A DNA stretch of 64,000 nucleotides, from assembly GCA_903919715.1 (NCBI GenBank), contig CAIXJC010000027.1:1-64000 (forward strand), given 5' to 3'. Origin of the DNA: an uncultured bacterium (GTDB lineage: Bacteria; Planctomycetota; Phycisphaerae; Phycisphaerales; SM1A02). A program made the position numbers and the translations under genes. The notes beneath the pieces are model-generated. The model was given only the letters and a program-made list of their open reading frames with translations. It made no database searches and had not been told where the DNA came from. The stretch's first letter is position 1. Each line of letters starts with the position of its first letter. Shown piece after piece: positions 24,138 through 33,697 of the stretch.

Positions 24138-25544
24138 ATGACCAAACTCTTCATTCGCATCGCACTCGTTCTCTCGCTTCCTCTTGGTATCGCATCTTCA
24201 GCAACTGCTCAAGGCAGTGCGACGGCGACGACACCAGCGAAAGTCACTCCGGTAGTGGCGGCAAAGATTGTTCCCTCAGTTCCCACTAGTCCATCGAAGG
24301 GCGACGAACCGACAGCGAAAGTCGCTCCGCCAGTCACGACGGCTCAGGCACAACCGCAGACGATCGATCCGAAAGCACAAGCGATCTTCGACAAGTCCGT
24401 CGCGGTCGTGCGGGGGTTGAAGGCGGTTCAATTGACAACGAAATTGACTGCATCTGGGAGTGATGCTGGGATGATGCCGGCGGAGTTTCTTGACCCGACG
24501 AACTCGACGTGGGATCTGGAACACGTCGAAGGGTCACCGTGCAAGCGAATGCGAATCGAAAGCATGAAGAACGACAAGGCGGCTCGTGCGATCATTTTCG
24601 ATGGGGCTCATTCACTCGCGATCGACAATGCGTCGAAGACATATAGAGAGGGTGATACGAACTGGCCATCACTGCTTGGAACCGCAGGGGCTGGCGTTCC
24701 GCAGTGGGTCCTTGAAAAGCGTCAAGAAGAAGCAATGCCTGCGAAGTTCGTCGCTGCATCAATCGTCGGCGAAGAAACAATCGATGGCCAGCCGTGCGAT
24801 ATTGTTCTTGTATCGCGAGCGATTGTTGTCGGCGCCTCTCCAGATGGCGGCGAGCAAACGCCTGTGACGATGACGACAACAGACACAATCGCAGTTGCAC
24901 GCAGTGATAGTTTTCCAAGAAGGATTTCTCAGAAGATGGAAATCAACGGCGAAAACCAGATGGGAAACATGTCTTTCTCGTTTCAGTATTCGAACGTAAA
25001 ACTTGACCCAACGCTCGACGCATCGATGTTTTCAGTTGTGCCGCCAGCGGGTTACACCAAAGGGGAACAGCCGAAAGAGGACGGCGATGGCGACCACGAA
25101 CAACCACAACTGAAGGCCAAAGTTGGCGACAAGGCGTTGGATTTCACGCTGACGGCGATTGACGGAGCGCACGTTTCGCTTGATGGACTCAAAGGCAAAG
25201 TCATCTTGTTGGACTTCTGGGCGACATGGTGTGGTCCTTGCAAACAAGTCATGCCAACGATTCAGAAAATCGCAGATGAATATAAGGACAAGGGTGTCGC
25301 GGTCTATGGAGTGAACACATGGGAGCGCGGCGAAGGCGCAGCGAAGAAATATATGGAGTCGAAGAGTTACACCTATCCGTGCCTTCTTGCCGGTGATGAA
25401 CTTGCAAAGTCGTATGGAGTTCCAGGTATTCCAACTCTTCTCGTCATTGGAAAAGACGGCGTGATTGTGTTGGCGGAAGTTGGGATGGCTCCAGATGGGG
25501 GCAAAGCACTCCGCACCGCAATCGATGCAGCGCTGGCAAAGTAG
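24138..25544 (+). CDS. Secreted two-domain protein: LolA/DUF2092-like domain plus TlpA-type thioredoxin
   Basis: 468 aa. Signal peptide ~1-24 (ends SSATAQ), then a Thr/Pro/Val-rich linker to ~residue 75. Residues ~80-310 resemble the LolA-fold DUF2092 type (AQAIFDKSVAVVRGLKAVQL at the start, SFQYSNVKLDPTLDASMFSV at the end). Residues ~335-468 are a TlpA/ResA thioredoxin domain with active site FWATWCGPCKQV and cis-Pro in GVPGIPTLLVI. The protein probably acts in the periplasm as a thiol-disulfide oxidoreductase, with the N-terminal domain binding a lipid or hydrophobic ligand. This domain pairing recurs in planctomycetes. It converges with the choice-of-anchor I gene 8 bases downstream. Confidence 0.88.
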   Translation: MTKLFIRIALVLSLPLGIASSATAQGSATATTPAKVTPVVAAKIVPSVPTSPSKGDEPTAKVAPPVTTAQAQPQTIDPKAQAIFDKSVAVVRGLKAVQLTTKLTASGSDAGMMPAEFLDPTNSTWDLEHVEGSPCKRMRIESMKNDKAARAIIFDGAHSLAIDNASKTYREGDTNWPSLLGTAGAGVPQWVLEKRQEEAMPAKFVAASIVGEETIDGQPCDIVLVSRAIVVGASPDGGEQTPVTMTTTDTIAVARSDSFPRRISQKMEINGENQMGNMSFSFQYSNVKLDPTLDASMFSVVPPAGYTKGEQPKEDGDGDHEQPQLKAKVGDKALDFTLTAIDGAHVSLDGLKGKVILLDFWATWCGPCKQVMPTIQKIADEYKDKGVAVYGVNTWERGEGAAKKYMESKSYTYPCLLAGDELAKSYGVPGIPTLLVIGKDGVIVLAEVGMAPDGGKALRTAIDAALAK

Positions 25545-25552
25545 AAAACTGA

Positions 25553-27268
25553 TCAGTGTGAACTTTTCGCAGTGACTTTGTGAGCGTCGTCTGCGACGGT
25601 GATATCGAAGAGTGAAAGCGTTCCGCTGACTTCGTTGCACACAACAAGTATTGGTCTCTTGGTTGGACTCGAACTCGCAGGAATCACGATTAGTCCTTCT
25701 GGTCCCAAATCGCCAACATCCGAAAGCTTGTCTGGAACCTTGTCTGGAACTTTGTCGCCATCCGCATCGACAGTCAAATCAATGCTTGTGTCGCGTCGAT
25801 TGAAATAACCAGCAAAGATCGGCTTCGTTGGATTCGTCGCATCCCACATCATCACTCCGCCAGCTCGTTCCAGTCCGACGAAGATAAATCGATGATTCGA
25901 AATCATCGCCACGGCAACGCCTTCTGGCTCTGGACCGCGCGCATCGCTGCGGTCATCTTGCGAAGAATTTTTGCGGTTGTCCGCATTAAAAGCAAGTGGC
26001 ATGCGATCGCGAAGTGTTCGTTCTATTTCGCTTCCAGAATCCCACGTCAATTCAAGTCGCGTTTGTGCGTCGCCAGTTGCTGGCACGATTCGCCAAATAC
26101 TTGCTGATCGTGCGCCGAAACATACAAGATCGTCATAGTCTCCATCTTGATCTTTGTCGCCGCATGCTTCACTGACTTCAAGTCGACCTATTGCGTCGGA
26201 TTTCAATAAGTCGCTTTGCGAATGGCCCTCTTCACCCTCGGCCGAAAGTGGAAATCGAGTCGGATCAAGTGCAGGCTTTGTTTTATCTTTCGAATTTTTC
26301 AATTTCGAAACGCGCTGGGTTTCGTTATAAAACGGATATTCGAATGATTCGCCTTCATTCGCTGTCACGAGATATTCCTGCCCATCGCACTTGAAATACG
26401 CAACCGTATCGGGTTGATACATGCCACGAACCGGCCAGAGCGAAATCGTTGCGCAATTGTCTTTATCGCTTGCATCAAGTCCCACGCCCGCAGCGCCGAA
26501 ATCTTTCAGCCCTAGCGGCAAGATCGCGGTGATTTTCGCTGCGGCGATGTCAAGCACCGCAAGTGCGTTTGCTTCTTGCAATGTGATGTATGCACTCTTG
26601 CCATCTTCAGAGACGGCGATGTATTCCGGCTCGAGTTGTTGGACGAAGGATCTGCCAGGCATCGGTGCGTGAATTCCTGCCGCCCGCAATTCGGTGGCGC
26701 GTGACTCGAACGCATCGAAACTTGCATTTCGAAGCCTTGCTTTCTCAGCACCCTGCGAGAGATCGATGACGGAGATTGACCCAGCGGGATCTTCGGCGCC
26801 ATCATCGCTCGGCTCCGCTTCGTTGGCGACGAGTAATGTCTTGCCATCAGGTGTGAATGTCAGCATGTCGGGACCGAAGCCCACTTTGATTGCTCCAATT
26901 TGTTTCATCTCCAAATCGAAGAATCGGACCTCGCCCTGAACTCCTTTCGACTTTGGAATCCAGCACATTGCAACAAGATTTCCATATGTTGCAACGCTGG
27001 TGATTCCAAACTGCCGAGTCATCGAAATTCGCAAGGGATTTGCTTGGTCTGAAATGTCGACCATTGAGAGCCCTTGCGCCGAGTTTGTGACATAGAGCCG
27101 CTTTGAGTCTGGACTCCACGCCGAAATCTCGCACGCAGATTCATTAAAGAGTCCAGAAGAATATGCGCCAAGGAACTTGACCTGAGCGATGTCGGAGGGG
27201 GCCGTACCTGCCAAGGGCGGGGAGCAAATCGCAAACATAGAAGCGAGAAGATGTGAAAGCAATGTCAT
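25553..27268 (-). CDS. Secreted beta-propeller protein, choice-of-anchor I family
   Basis: 571 aa. Signal peptide ~1-21 (MTLLSHLLASMFAICSPPLA). The rest is a WD40/YVTN-like propeller of the choice-of-anchor I type: SAWSPDSKRLYVTNSAQGLSM, ITSVATYGNLVAMCW, LTFTPDGKTLLVANEAEP and YIAVSEDGKSAYITLQEANA, later PDTVAYFKCDGQEYLVTANEGES and HRFIFVGLERAGGVMMWD. No C-terminal sorting signal is visible here, unlike some relatives. The function of the family is unknown; some members are fused to phosphatase domains. The gene is divergent from a dockerin-tagged protein and separated from it by a region with a 12-bp perfect inverted repeat. Confidence 0.88.
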   Translation of the reverse strand: MTLLSHLLASMFAICSPPLAGTAPSDIAQVKFLGAYSSGLFNESACEISAWSPDSKRLYVTNSAQGLSMVDISDQANPLRISMTRQFGITSVATYGNLVAMCWIPKSKGVQGEVRFFDLEMKQIGAIKVGFGPDMLTFTPDGKTLLVANEAEPSDDGAEDPAGSISVIDLSQGAEKARLRNASFDAFESRATELRAAGIHAPMPGRSFVQQLEPEYIAVSEDGKSAYITLQEANALAVLDIAAAKITAILPLGLKDFGAAGVGLDASDKDNCATISLWPVRGMYQPDTVAYFKCDGQEYLVTANEGESFEYPFYNETQRVSKLKNSKDKTKPALDPTRFPLSAEGEEGHSQSDLLKSDAIGRLEVSEACGDKDQDGDYDDLVCFGARSASIWRIVPATGDAQTRLELTWDSGSEIERTLRDRMPLAFNADNRKNSSQDDRSDARGPEPEGVAVAMISNHRFIFVGLERAGGVMMWDATNPTKPIFAGYFNRRDTSIDLTVDADGDKVPDKVPDKLSDVGDLGPEGLIVIPASSSPTKRPILVVCNEVSGTLSLFDITVADDAHKVTAKSSH

Positions 27269-27281
27269 AAGCGGAGCAGTA

Positions 27282-27313
27282 AATATGAACAGAGTTCAGA
27301 TTCTGTTCATATT
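27282..27313. promoter_or_regulatory. 12-bp perfect inverted repeat in a divergent promoter region
   Basis: AATATGAACAGA and TCTGTTCATATT are exact inverted copies separated by 8 bases. The element lies 14 bases upstream of the choice-of-anchor I start and ~80 bases upstream of the lamin-tail/dockerin start. It could be an operator for both genes or an RNA hairpin in one leader. No T-run follows. Confidence 0.55.
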
Positions 27314-27391
27314 CAACGAAGAAAAATTTTGAATGCACGCCTGAATAAAAACCGAACGCTATCTGAACGTTCAAAGCGCATCATCCCACAC

Positions 27392-29161
27392 ATGTTTGCA
27401 AATCAAATCACTGTAAGTTTCTTTGTCACGATCTTCTCCGCAATGTTTTCAACGAACGCATTTGCCTCGGATGTCATCGTGAACGAATGGAATTCTGTTG
27501 GAAGCACAAAGTGGCTTGGGAATCCTGCTGCGGCAGTGGCAGGGTGTCCGACGCCTGACGGAATCGGCGGAGCAGCCTGTTCGACTGAAGAAGATGTCTA
27601 CTTCGGTCGTTCGCTCGGCAACGGTGGTGATTGGATCGAGATCGTCATCGTCAAAGATCACACAGATATTCGCGGATGGAAACTTCAGTGGATCGAAACT
27701 GGAGCGACAGATGCAGATGGCACCGATGTGTGGTACGGAAACGGTGCTGTATCGCAGGGAGAGATTACTTTTTCCGCCGCCGCAATCTGGTCTGATTTGC
27801 GCGCAGGAACAATTCTGACAATCACAGAAGCCTCGACAGTGCTTGGGGGGCTTGATACTGATACATCATTCAATCCGTGCAATGGAGATTGGTGGATCAA
27901 TGTCAATTGCTTTGACGCAGCTCTCGTCACTTGCAACGCAAACGTGATCGACTTGGAACATCCGACATACAACGATCCGTTGGATGTTGGAAACGACAAC
28001 TGGGCGTCGCGCATCATCAATGCGCAAGGACAGATCGTTATCGATCTTGCCGGCGAAGGCCAGCCATCATGGGGAGCAACCGGCGTAAATAGCCGTGAAA
28101 TTGTGCGACTTGAGGAGAATCCATCACAGGTAATCACGCCATATTCACGGTACGACGACGGGGACAGTTCTTCTTTCGGTCAACCGAATGGCTGGAGCGA
28201 CACGGTCACTCTGTGCAAGACATATCAGGACTTTTCTGCTTTGCGCGCGCCCGTTCTCGCCGCCTTGTGTCAATCATGCAAGCCGCTCATGCTGAATGAA
28301 TTCAACGCAGTCTCTGCGACTGGATTCTTAGGCGGCGGTACGCAAGCAGCCGACGCTGCTGGCGGTCAGGCGAATGATTTACAGTTCGGTCGATCGCTCG
28401 GCAACGGAGGCAACTGGTGTGAATTTGTAATCATTGCGGAGAACTTGGATATGCGCAATTGGATCTTGCGCTGGCAGGACAAAACAGATTCGGGAACGAT
28501 CCGTTTATCGAACAACACATTCTGGTCGAATCTTCGCAGCGGCATGATCTTGACCTTCACCGAAAGCACTGCTGCGCAGGGTGGAATGAACACAGACTTG
28601 TCATACAACCCAACGGCAGGCGACCGATCGGTCAATGTCAACACGTTTGATACGACGCTTGTTACGCAGACGACCAGCACGAAGCCGCTCCATATTTCGG
28701 GAGAATTTTCCGTGTCGAATGATCGCTGGGCGATTGAAGTTCGTGACCAATCATTCGCGCCAATCGTCGAGCTTCAGGGTGAAGGTTCGCCGAATTACTT
28801 TGGTGGTGGCGTTGGTGCCGATGATGTTTGCAGACTGCGAGCGAATCCATCTGGTCGCATCGATGCCGCAAGTTTTTACGATGATTCCAGCACTTCCAGC
28901 ACCTTTGGAAAACCGAACACTTGGACTTCTTGCCCAGGTTCGACGACTGTCACGCAATCATTCGTTGCCCTTCCGCAAGTTGGATGTGTTTGGGTGATTG
29001 CCAATCCAGCGGATATCAATGGCGATGGGCTTGTCAATGGTTCAGACTTGACGTCGCTGCTGTCCGCGTGGGGAACCTCAGGGCCAATCGGCGATATCAA
29101 CCACGATGGTGTCATCAATGGAGCGGATCTCACTGCGCTGCTTTCGGGATGGTTGCCTTAA
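27392..29161 (+). CDS. Secreted protein with two lamin-tail-like domains and dockerin-like tag
   Basis: 589 aa from the ATG at 27392, which gives a clean signal peptide (MFANQITVSFFVTIFSAMFS, then TNAFA). Two copies of the same ~230-residue unit follow: DVIVNEWNSVG, FGRSLGNGGDWIEIVIV, then FGQPNGWS in the first; PLMLNEFNAVSATGFLGGG, FGRSLGNGGNWCEFVII, then FGKPNTWT in the second. LNEF/VNEW starts and G-x-W-E strands match lamin-tail domains, Ig-like folds common on secreted bacterial nucleases and adhesins. The last ~50 residues are the dockerin-like tag (DINGDGLVNGSDL and DINHDGVINGADL). The stop overlaps the start of the pseudopilin gene (TAATG), so the two are translationally coupled. Confidence 0.85.
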   Translation: MFANQITVSFFVTIFSAMFSTNAFASDVIVNEWNSVGSTKWLGNPAAAVAGCPTPDGIGGAACSTEEDVYFGRSLGNGGDWIEIVIVKDHTDIRGWKLQWIETGATDADGTDVWYGNGAVSQGEITFSAAAIWSDLRAGTILTITEASTVLGGLDTDTSFNPCNGDWWINVNCFDAALVTCNANVIDLEHPTYNDPLDVGNDNWASRIINAQGQIVIDLAGEGQPSWGATGVNSREIVRLEENPSQVITPYSRYDDGDSSSFGQPNGWSDTVTLCKTYQDFSALRAPVLAALCQSCKPLMLNEFNAVSATGFLGGGTQAADAAGGQANDLQFGRSLGNGGNWCEFVIIAENLDMRNWILRWQDKTDSGTIRLSNNTFWSNLRSGMILTFTESTAAQGGMNTDLSYNPTAGDRSVNVNTFDTTLVTQTTSTKPLHISGEFSVSNDRWAIEVRDQSFAPIVELQGEGSPNYFGGGVGADDVCRLRANPSGRIDAASFYDDSSTSSTFGKPNTWTSCPGSTTVTQSFVALPQVGCVWVIANPADINGDGLVNGSDLTSLLSAWGTSGPIGDINHDGVINGADLTALLSGWLP

Positions 29162-30030
29162 TGCAGGCCGAGCATCAACTTTCAACTCAGCGAGCCCGAG
29201 CATTTACGCTTATTGAAATTCTTGTTGTCATTGGCATCATCGCAACTTTGGTTGGGTTGCTGATGCCAGGTATCGGCATGGTCCGCAAGAGCGCTGCCGC
29301 AACGAAGAGCCAATCAAACTTGAAACAGTGGGGAGTGGGCACAATCATGTGGTCCACAGTCAACAAGGATCGATTGCCATGGGAAGGATTGAAAGATGCG
29401 AATGACATGTCTTTGAATCTTGCTCAAAAAGCATATTGGGCGAATGCGATTCCGCCAATGGTTGGTGAACTTCCATACTCTAAAATTTCTGATGATGCAT
29501 ACAACGCACAAACAGATGTGCCATTTGCAGGCAGCAGCAATTCGATTTTTGTCGATCCTGGTGCAACGAGTGCGGAATTTGCACCTTGGGGCAGCGGTCA
29601 GCCAGGTTCTGGAGGAATTCAGCGTCAGTTTTATTTCAACTATGTTCCAAACAGCCAACTGAACAACACTCTGCTCGCCTCTTCTGGTCAGGGGCAATAT
29701 TCGCCGAAACTCGCAATGAAAGTCGCATCAATCTCGCGAGCAGACTCGACGATCTTGATGTTGGAAATGCGATCAAACCCTCGCGAATTACCAGGAAGCG
29801 ATGTTCACTTCGGCCGCGATCTGAAGCGACACCGCGCGGACTGGAAACGTTTCGCTTCGCGACATTTCGATGGTGGCCACCTTCTCTTCGCGGATGGACA
29901 TGTTGGTTGGATGTTGAATTCAGAGGCAACACGAAATGTCCAAGGAAGTCGCGATCCAAGTTTCGCAGGCGGCGATTGGAACACGAACAAACTTGTTTGG
30001 GATCCGATTGGTCCAGCAACGGACGAATGA
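29161..30030 (+). CDS. Type II secretion-like pseudopilin with H-X9-DG motif
   Basis: 289 aa. The ATG at 29161 overlaps the previous stop; longer readings are shadows. The N-terminus is a prepilin-type signal: a short polar leader (MQAEHQLSTQRARA) then FTLIEILVVIGIIATLVGLL with Glu at +5. Near the C-terminus SRHFDGGHLLFADGHVGWM contains the H-X9-DG motif that defines a large planctomycete pseudopilin family. Such proteins are processed by prepilin peptidase and presumably form short fibres or surface assemblies; their true role is unknown. Coupling to a dockerin-tagged lamin-tail protein suggests the pair acts together at the cell surface. Confidence 0.9.
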   Translation: MQAEHQLSTQRARAFTLIEILVVIGIIATLVGLLMPGIGMVRKSAAATKSQSNLKQWGVGTIMWSTVNKDRLPWEGLKDANDMSLNLAQKAYWANAIPPMVGELPYSKISDDAYNAQTDVPFAGSSNSIFVDPGATSAEFAPWGSGQPGSGGIQRQFYFNYVPNSQLNNTLLASSGQGQYSPKLAMKVASISRADSTILMLEMRSNPRELPGSDVHFGRDLKRHRADWKRFASRHFDGGHLLFADGHVGWMLNSEATRNVQGSRDPSFAGGDWNTNKLVWDPIGPATDE

Positions 30031-30195
30031 TCATGAACTTTTTCTCAATGTCTTTGAATATCTTCACACAGTCTTCACCAAGTATTCACTTGTATTCACA
30101 TGATCTCGGTCTATGTTTTCTTTGATTGATCCACGCGTTGTGGATTGATCTGTTCAGAATGTAGGGAGGCGTAAAAAGGATTTGGAGTTCTTGTT

Positions 30196-30981
30196 ATGTC
30201 ATTGCATTCATCCCTACCTTTTCCGGCAATTGCTGCCACTCTTCTCTCTACTTCATCCTTCGGTGCATTGATCGCTGGCGATGTTGCAATCGTTGGCTTT
30301 CAAGCTTCGGGCGTGACAACGGACTCTGTGTCATTTGTCACATTCGTCGATCTTGCACCAGGCACAGTCCTTTACTTCACCGACAATGGTTGGACAGGTA
30401 GCGCATTTCGAGGGGTTTCAGCAACTGATGGCGATGGAAATGAAAACCTCATGCGCTTCACAGTTGTCAACACAATCGTTGCGGGAACGATCATTGGATC
30501 AAAAACATCATCCGCGGATTATGCTTGGACACTCAGCGGTTTGATTGGACCTGGAACATCAGCGTATGGACAGCTTTCGCTTTCTTCGACTGGTGAGCAA
30601 GTCACGATTCTCCAGAGCACAAATCCAGCAAATCCGATTTTCAGTGACTTCACTGCGCTGTACAACTTCGACAATACGAGTGCATATGAAGCTGCGACAA
30701 CTTCTGCAACTGGAAGTTTGGCGCCTGGATTGATTCAGGGAACTAGTGCAGTTCTTTTGACCAATCTTGCTAATTCCGCAACGTTCAATCTCGGCACGCT
30801 GACTTCGGGAACACAAGCAGAGTGGCTCGCAGCGATTGGCGTTGAGGCAAATTGGACGTTTGGAACTGGAACTGCTGATGCAGGTGCTGGTTTTATCAAT
30901 GTGGTTCCAGCACCTGGTGCTCTCGCTCTTTTGGGATGCGCAGGTTTGGTCGGATCTCGCCGTCGACGCAGCGCACGCTGA
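30196..30981 (+). CDS. Secreted PEP-CTERM-type protein
   Basis: 261 aa. Signal peptide ~1-23 (ends TSSFGA). The middle is a beta-rich secreted domain ([20 protein letters not shown], then [16 protein letters not shown]) of a type found in other PEP-CTERM proteins. The C-terminus [19 protein letters not shown] followed by RRRRSAR is a PEP-CTERM-like sorting signal in the VPAPG form frequent in Phycisphaerae: motif, hydrophobic helix, arginine cluster. It should be recognised by an exosortase, which is not encoded in this window. The 165-base upstream gap contains repeated TATTCAC words (~30089-30107) and no gene. A strong terminator follows. Confidence 0.85.
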   Translation: MSLHSSLPFPAIAATLLSTSSFGALIAGDVAIVGFQASGVTTDSVSFVTFVDLAPGTVLYFTDNGWTGSAFRGVSATDGDGNENLMRFTVVNTIVAGTIIGSKTSSADYAWTLSGLIGPGTSAYGQLSLSSTGEQVTILQSTNPANPIFSDFTALYNFDNTSAYEAATTSATGSLAPGLIQGTSAVLLTNLANSATFNLGTLTSGTQAEWLAAIGVEANWTFGTGTADAGAGFINVVPAPGALALLGCAGLVGSRRRRSAR

Positions 30982-31039
30982 ACATTTATAACAAGTCCCG
31001 TCTCGCCGCACGCTTCCTGCGGGATACGCAAGACAAATA

Positions 31040-31073
31040 CGCTGATCGCTTCAAGCGATCGGCGTTTTCTTTT
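31040..31073 (+). terminator. Rho-independent terminator of the PEP-CTERM gene
   Basis: CGCTGATCGCTT pairs with AAGCGATCGGCG (one G-T pair), followed by TTTTCTTTTC. Confidence 0.85.
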
Positions 31074-31133
31074 CACTGGCGACTCAATTTCGATGGGCGT
31101 TACACTCTCGCCACGCAACACGAGCATCTTCAT

Positions 31134-32540
31134 ATGTCACACACAACATCGTCACAAGCAACTCGCACCGAAACCGACGCTATGGGAGCGATTGAAGTTC
31201 CCGCCAATCGATATTGGGGAGCGCAGACGGAGCGTTCGATTCATCATTTCCCGTTTGGCGATCGAATGCCACTGCCGATTGTGCACGCATTTGGACTGTT
31301 GAAAGCTGCGTGTGCCGAGGCGAACTGCGAAATGGGCGGTCTCTCGAAGGAACTGCGCGATCTCATCGTGTCGGTTTCTAAAGAAGTTTCATCTGGAATA
31401 CTGGATCAGGAATTCCCGCTGAAAATATGGCAAACAGGCTCTGGAACACAGTCGAACATGAATGTGAACGAGGTGATTTCGAACCGCGCAATCGAGTTGG
31501 CGGGCGGAGTCAAAGGTTCGAAGAAGCCTGTTCATCCAAATGATCACGTCAATCTTTCGCAGTCCAGCAACGACACATTTCCAACGGCGATGCATGTCGC
31601 GGCGGCGATCGAATTTGAGAAGACCCTGCTTCCTGCGGTGAAGCAGTTGCGTGATGCGCTTGATGCGAAGGCAAAGGAATTCTCAAAGATCGTCAAGACG
31701 GGGCGCACGCATCTTCAAGATGCGGTCCCATTGACTCTTGGTCAAGAATTTTCTGGCTATGTCGCCCAGTTGGACATGGCGATGCGGGCGATTCATGAAA
31801 GTCTTCCTGGCTTGCGCGACCTCGCAATCGGTGGGACGGCGGTTGGGACGGGACTGAATGCGCCGGTTGGCTTCGGCGAACTTGTTGCAAAGAAACTTGC
31901 AGTCACAACTGGGATTGCATTCACCAGCGCGCGCAATAAATTTGCGGCTCTTGCTGGACATGAAGCGGCAACGCAGGCCCACGGCGCGCTTTCTGTGCTC
32001 GCGGGATCGCTCATGAAGATCGCCAATGATGTGCGTTGGCTCGCGAGTGGGCCACGGTGCGGTATAGGCGAAATTTCAATTCCTGAAAATGAACCAGGGT
32101 CTAGCATCATGCCGGGCAAGATCAATCCAACACAAAGCGAAAGCATGACGATGGTGTGCGTGCAGGTCTTCGGCAACAATACTGCTGTGCAGTTTGCGGC
32201 AAGCCAGGGCAACTTTGAGTTGAACGTTTTCAAGCCAGTGATCGCAAAGAATCTTTTGCAGTCATGCGAATTGCTTGCAGGCACTTGTCACGCTTTCCGC
32301 GAGTTCTGTGCAGAAGGCATCGTGGCGAACAACGAACGAATCGAGGAGTTGCTAGGTCAAAGTCTCATGATGGTCACCGCATTGACACCACATATTGGAT
32401 ATGACAAATCGAGTGCGATTGCCAAGCATGCGCACCACCAGCGGATGACGCTCAGGGCTGCTGCGCTTCACTTAGGGCATGTCGATGAAGCGACATTCGA
32501 CAGGGTCGTTCGACCCGATCAGATGGTGAACCCTCAGTAA
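31134..32540 (+). CDS. fumC: Fumarate hydratase class II
   Basis: 468 aa from the ATG at 31134. The frame is open upstream through the terminator and the PEP-CTERM gene end, which is clearly not coding. Class II fumarase features are present: [15 protein letters not shown] near the start, [39 protein letters not shown] with the catalytic His, and the superfamily signature [13 protein letters not shown] with the catalytic Ser loop. It catalyses the reversible hydration of fumarate to L-malate in the TCA cycle, without an iron-sulfur cluster. The gene appears to be a single transcription unit. Confidence 0.96.
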   Translation: MSHTTSSQATRTETDAMGAIEVPANRYWGAQTERSIHHFPFGDRMPLPIVHAFGLLKAACAEANCEMGGLSKELRDLIVSVSKEVSSGILDQEFPLKIWQTGSGTQSNMNVNEVISNRAIELAGGVKGSKKPVHPNDHVNLSQSSNDTFPTAMHVAAAIEFEKTLLPAVKQLRDALDAKAKEFSKIVKTGRTHLQDAVPLTLGQEFSGYVAQLDMAMRAIHESLPGLRDLAIGGTAVGTGLNAPVGFGELVAKKLAVTTGIAFTSARNKFAALAGHEAATQAHGALSVLAGSLMKIANDVRWLASGPRCGIGEISIPENEPGSSIMPGKINPTQSESMTMVCVQVFGNNTAVQFAASQGNFELNVFKPVIAKNLLQSCELLAGTCHAFREFCAEGIVANNERIEELLGQSLMMVTALTPHIGYDKSSAIAKHAHHQRMTLRAAALHLGHVDEATFDRVVRPDQMVNPQ

Positions 32541-32652
32541 CGCAATAAAGATCAGTGTTCGGAGGTTGTTGCTGCCTTAAGAAATCTCCATAATTCTGAC
32601 TGCGATAGGGGGGTATGCCTGCTAAAGTGATCAACCTTTCAGCGGATCAACC

Positions 32653-32685
32653 CTACGAAATAACTACGAAATAACTACGAAATAA
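32653..32685 (+). repeat. Three tandem 11-bp repeats in front of the desaturase gene
   Basis: CTACGAAATAA occurs three times without interruption or mismatch. The array ends ~40 bases before the preferred ATG of the desaturase and ~10-15 bases before alternative TTG starts. It could be a set of helically phased protein-binding sites or an RNA leader element; slippage could change its copy number. Confidence 0.75.
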
Positions 32686-32727
32686 CATGGAGACTTGGTT
32701 TTGCAAAGTACGACAGAAGAAAATGTG

Positions 32728-33693
32728 ATGGTCCTCGACGAAGATTCGGCCATCGAAACCGAATTGAATGACGGCAGCGAAATTCTTGATGAGGCTTCGC
32801 CGCTGTCGAAAGGGCAAATGCATCTCGCAATGTTGGCCGCTGTAGCGCTTCCGCCACTCGGTTTATTGGCGGCGATGTATTTCCTTTGGGGCGGATTGTT
32901 CAGTTCACTCAATCTCGTCATGATGATCGTTCTTTACATTGCGACTGGTCTGGGGATCACGATTGGATATCACCGTATGTTCACGCACAAGGCGTTTGCG
33001 GCGCCAAAGCCGATTGGGATTTTCTTCATGATCCTCGGCGGCATGGCTGCTCAAGGACCGCTTGTCTGGTGGGTCGCGACGCACCGCAAGCATCATCACC
33101 ACTCTGATCAAGAGCACGATCCGCACTCGCCGCACGCAAGTCGCAAGCCTGGAGTTGTCGGTTGGATCGTCGGATTCGCACACTCCCATATCGGGTGGCT
33201 CTTCAGCAGTACCGGTGATAGCAACTATCGATATGTTCCAGACTTGTTGGCGGATGCGACCATCATGCGCATCAATAATCTCTTCCCAGTCTGGGTTGGG
33301 CTTGGACTTCTGATTCCTGCAGTCATCGGTGGACTCGTCACGATGACATGGACAGGCGCGGCGCTGGGATTCTTGTGGGGCGGGCTCGTCCGCATGTTCT
33401 TGCTTCACCATGCGACCTGGAGCATCAACTCGGTGTGTCATGTGTGGGGATGGCGCGACTACCGATCTGGTGATGAAAGTCGTAATAATCCAGTGATGGG
33501 AATCCTGTCATTTGGCGAAGGATGGCATAACAACCACCACGCATTCCCGTCGAGTGCACGTCATGGTCTGAAGTGGTGGCAACTTGATGTGAGTTGGATC
33601 ATCATCCGTTCTCTGCAAATCGTTGGGCTCGCGAGCAAGGTTCGCCTTCCGACGAAGGAGCGAATGGATGCTCGGCGCCGCATTGCGGTGTGA
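32728..33693 (+). CDS. Membrane fatty acid (acyl-CoA/acyl-lipid) desaturase
   Basis: 321 aa from the ATG at 32728. In-frame TTG codons at 32695 and 32701 (the latter 8 bases after GGAG) are alternative starts, so the N-terminus is uncertain. The first ~30 residues are acidic. The three histidine boxes of the di-iron desaturases are complete: HRMFTH (~residue 83), HRKHHHH (~119) and HNNHHAFP (~267). They alternate with hydrophobic helices. It should introduce a cis double bond into acyl chains in the membrane using O2 and an electron donor, probably in response to temperature. The TrhO-like gene starts 4 bases after its stop, which suggests co-transcription. Confidence 0.92.
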   Translation: MVLDEDSAIETELNDGSEILDEASPLSKGQMHLAMLAAVALPPLGLLAAMYFLWGGLFSSLNLVMMIVLYIATGLGITIGYHRMFTHKAFAAPKPIGIFFMILGGMAAQGPLVWWVATHRKHHHHSDQEHDPHSPHASRKPGVVGWIVGFAHSHIGWLFSSTGDSNYRYVPDLLADATIMRINNLFPVWVGLGLLIPAVIGGLVTMTWTGAALGFLWGGLVRMFLLHHATWSINSVCHVWGWRDYRSGDESRNNPVMGILSFGEGWHNNHHAFPSSARHGLKWWQLDVSWIIIRSLQIVGLASKVRLPTKERMDARRRIAV

Positions 33694-33697
33694 TGGG

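Noticed and set aside
25548-25557. ACTGATCAGT palindrome between two convergent genes
   Set aside because: Only 10 bases, with no T-run; too short to support a terminator or operator.
30089-30107. Repeated TATTCAC words upstream of the PEP-CTERM gene
   Set aside because: Two copies of a 7-base A/T-rich word are not enough to claim a regulatory array.
30936-31133. N-terminal extension of fumC
   Set aside because: It runs through the end of the PEP-CTERM gene and its terminator hairpin.
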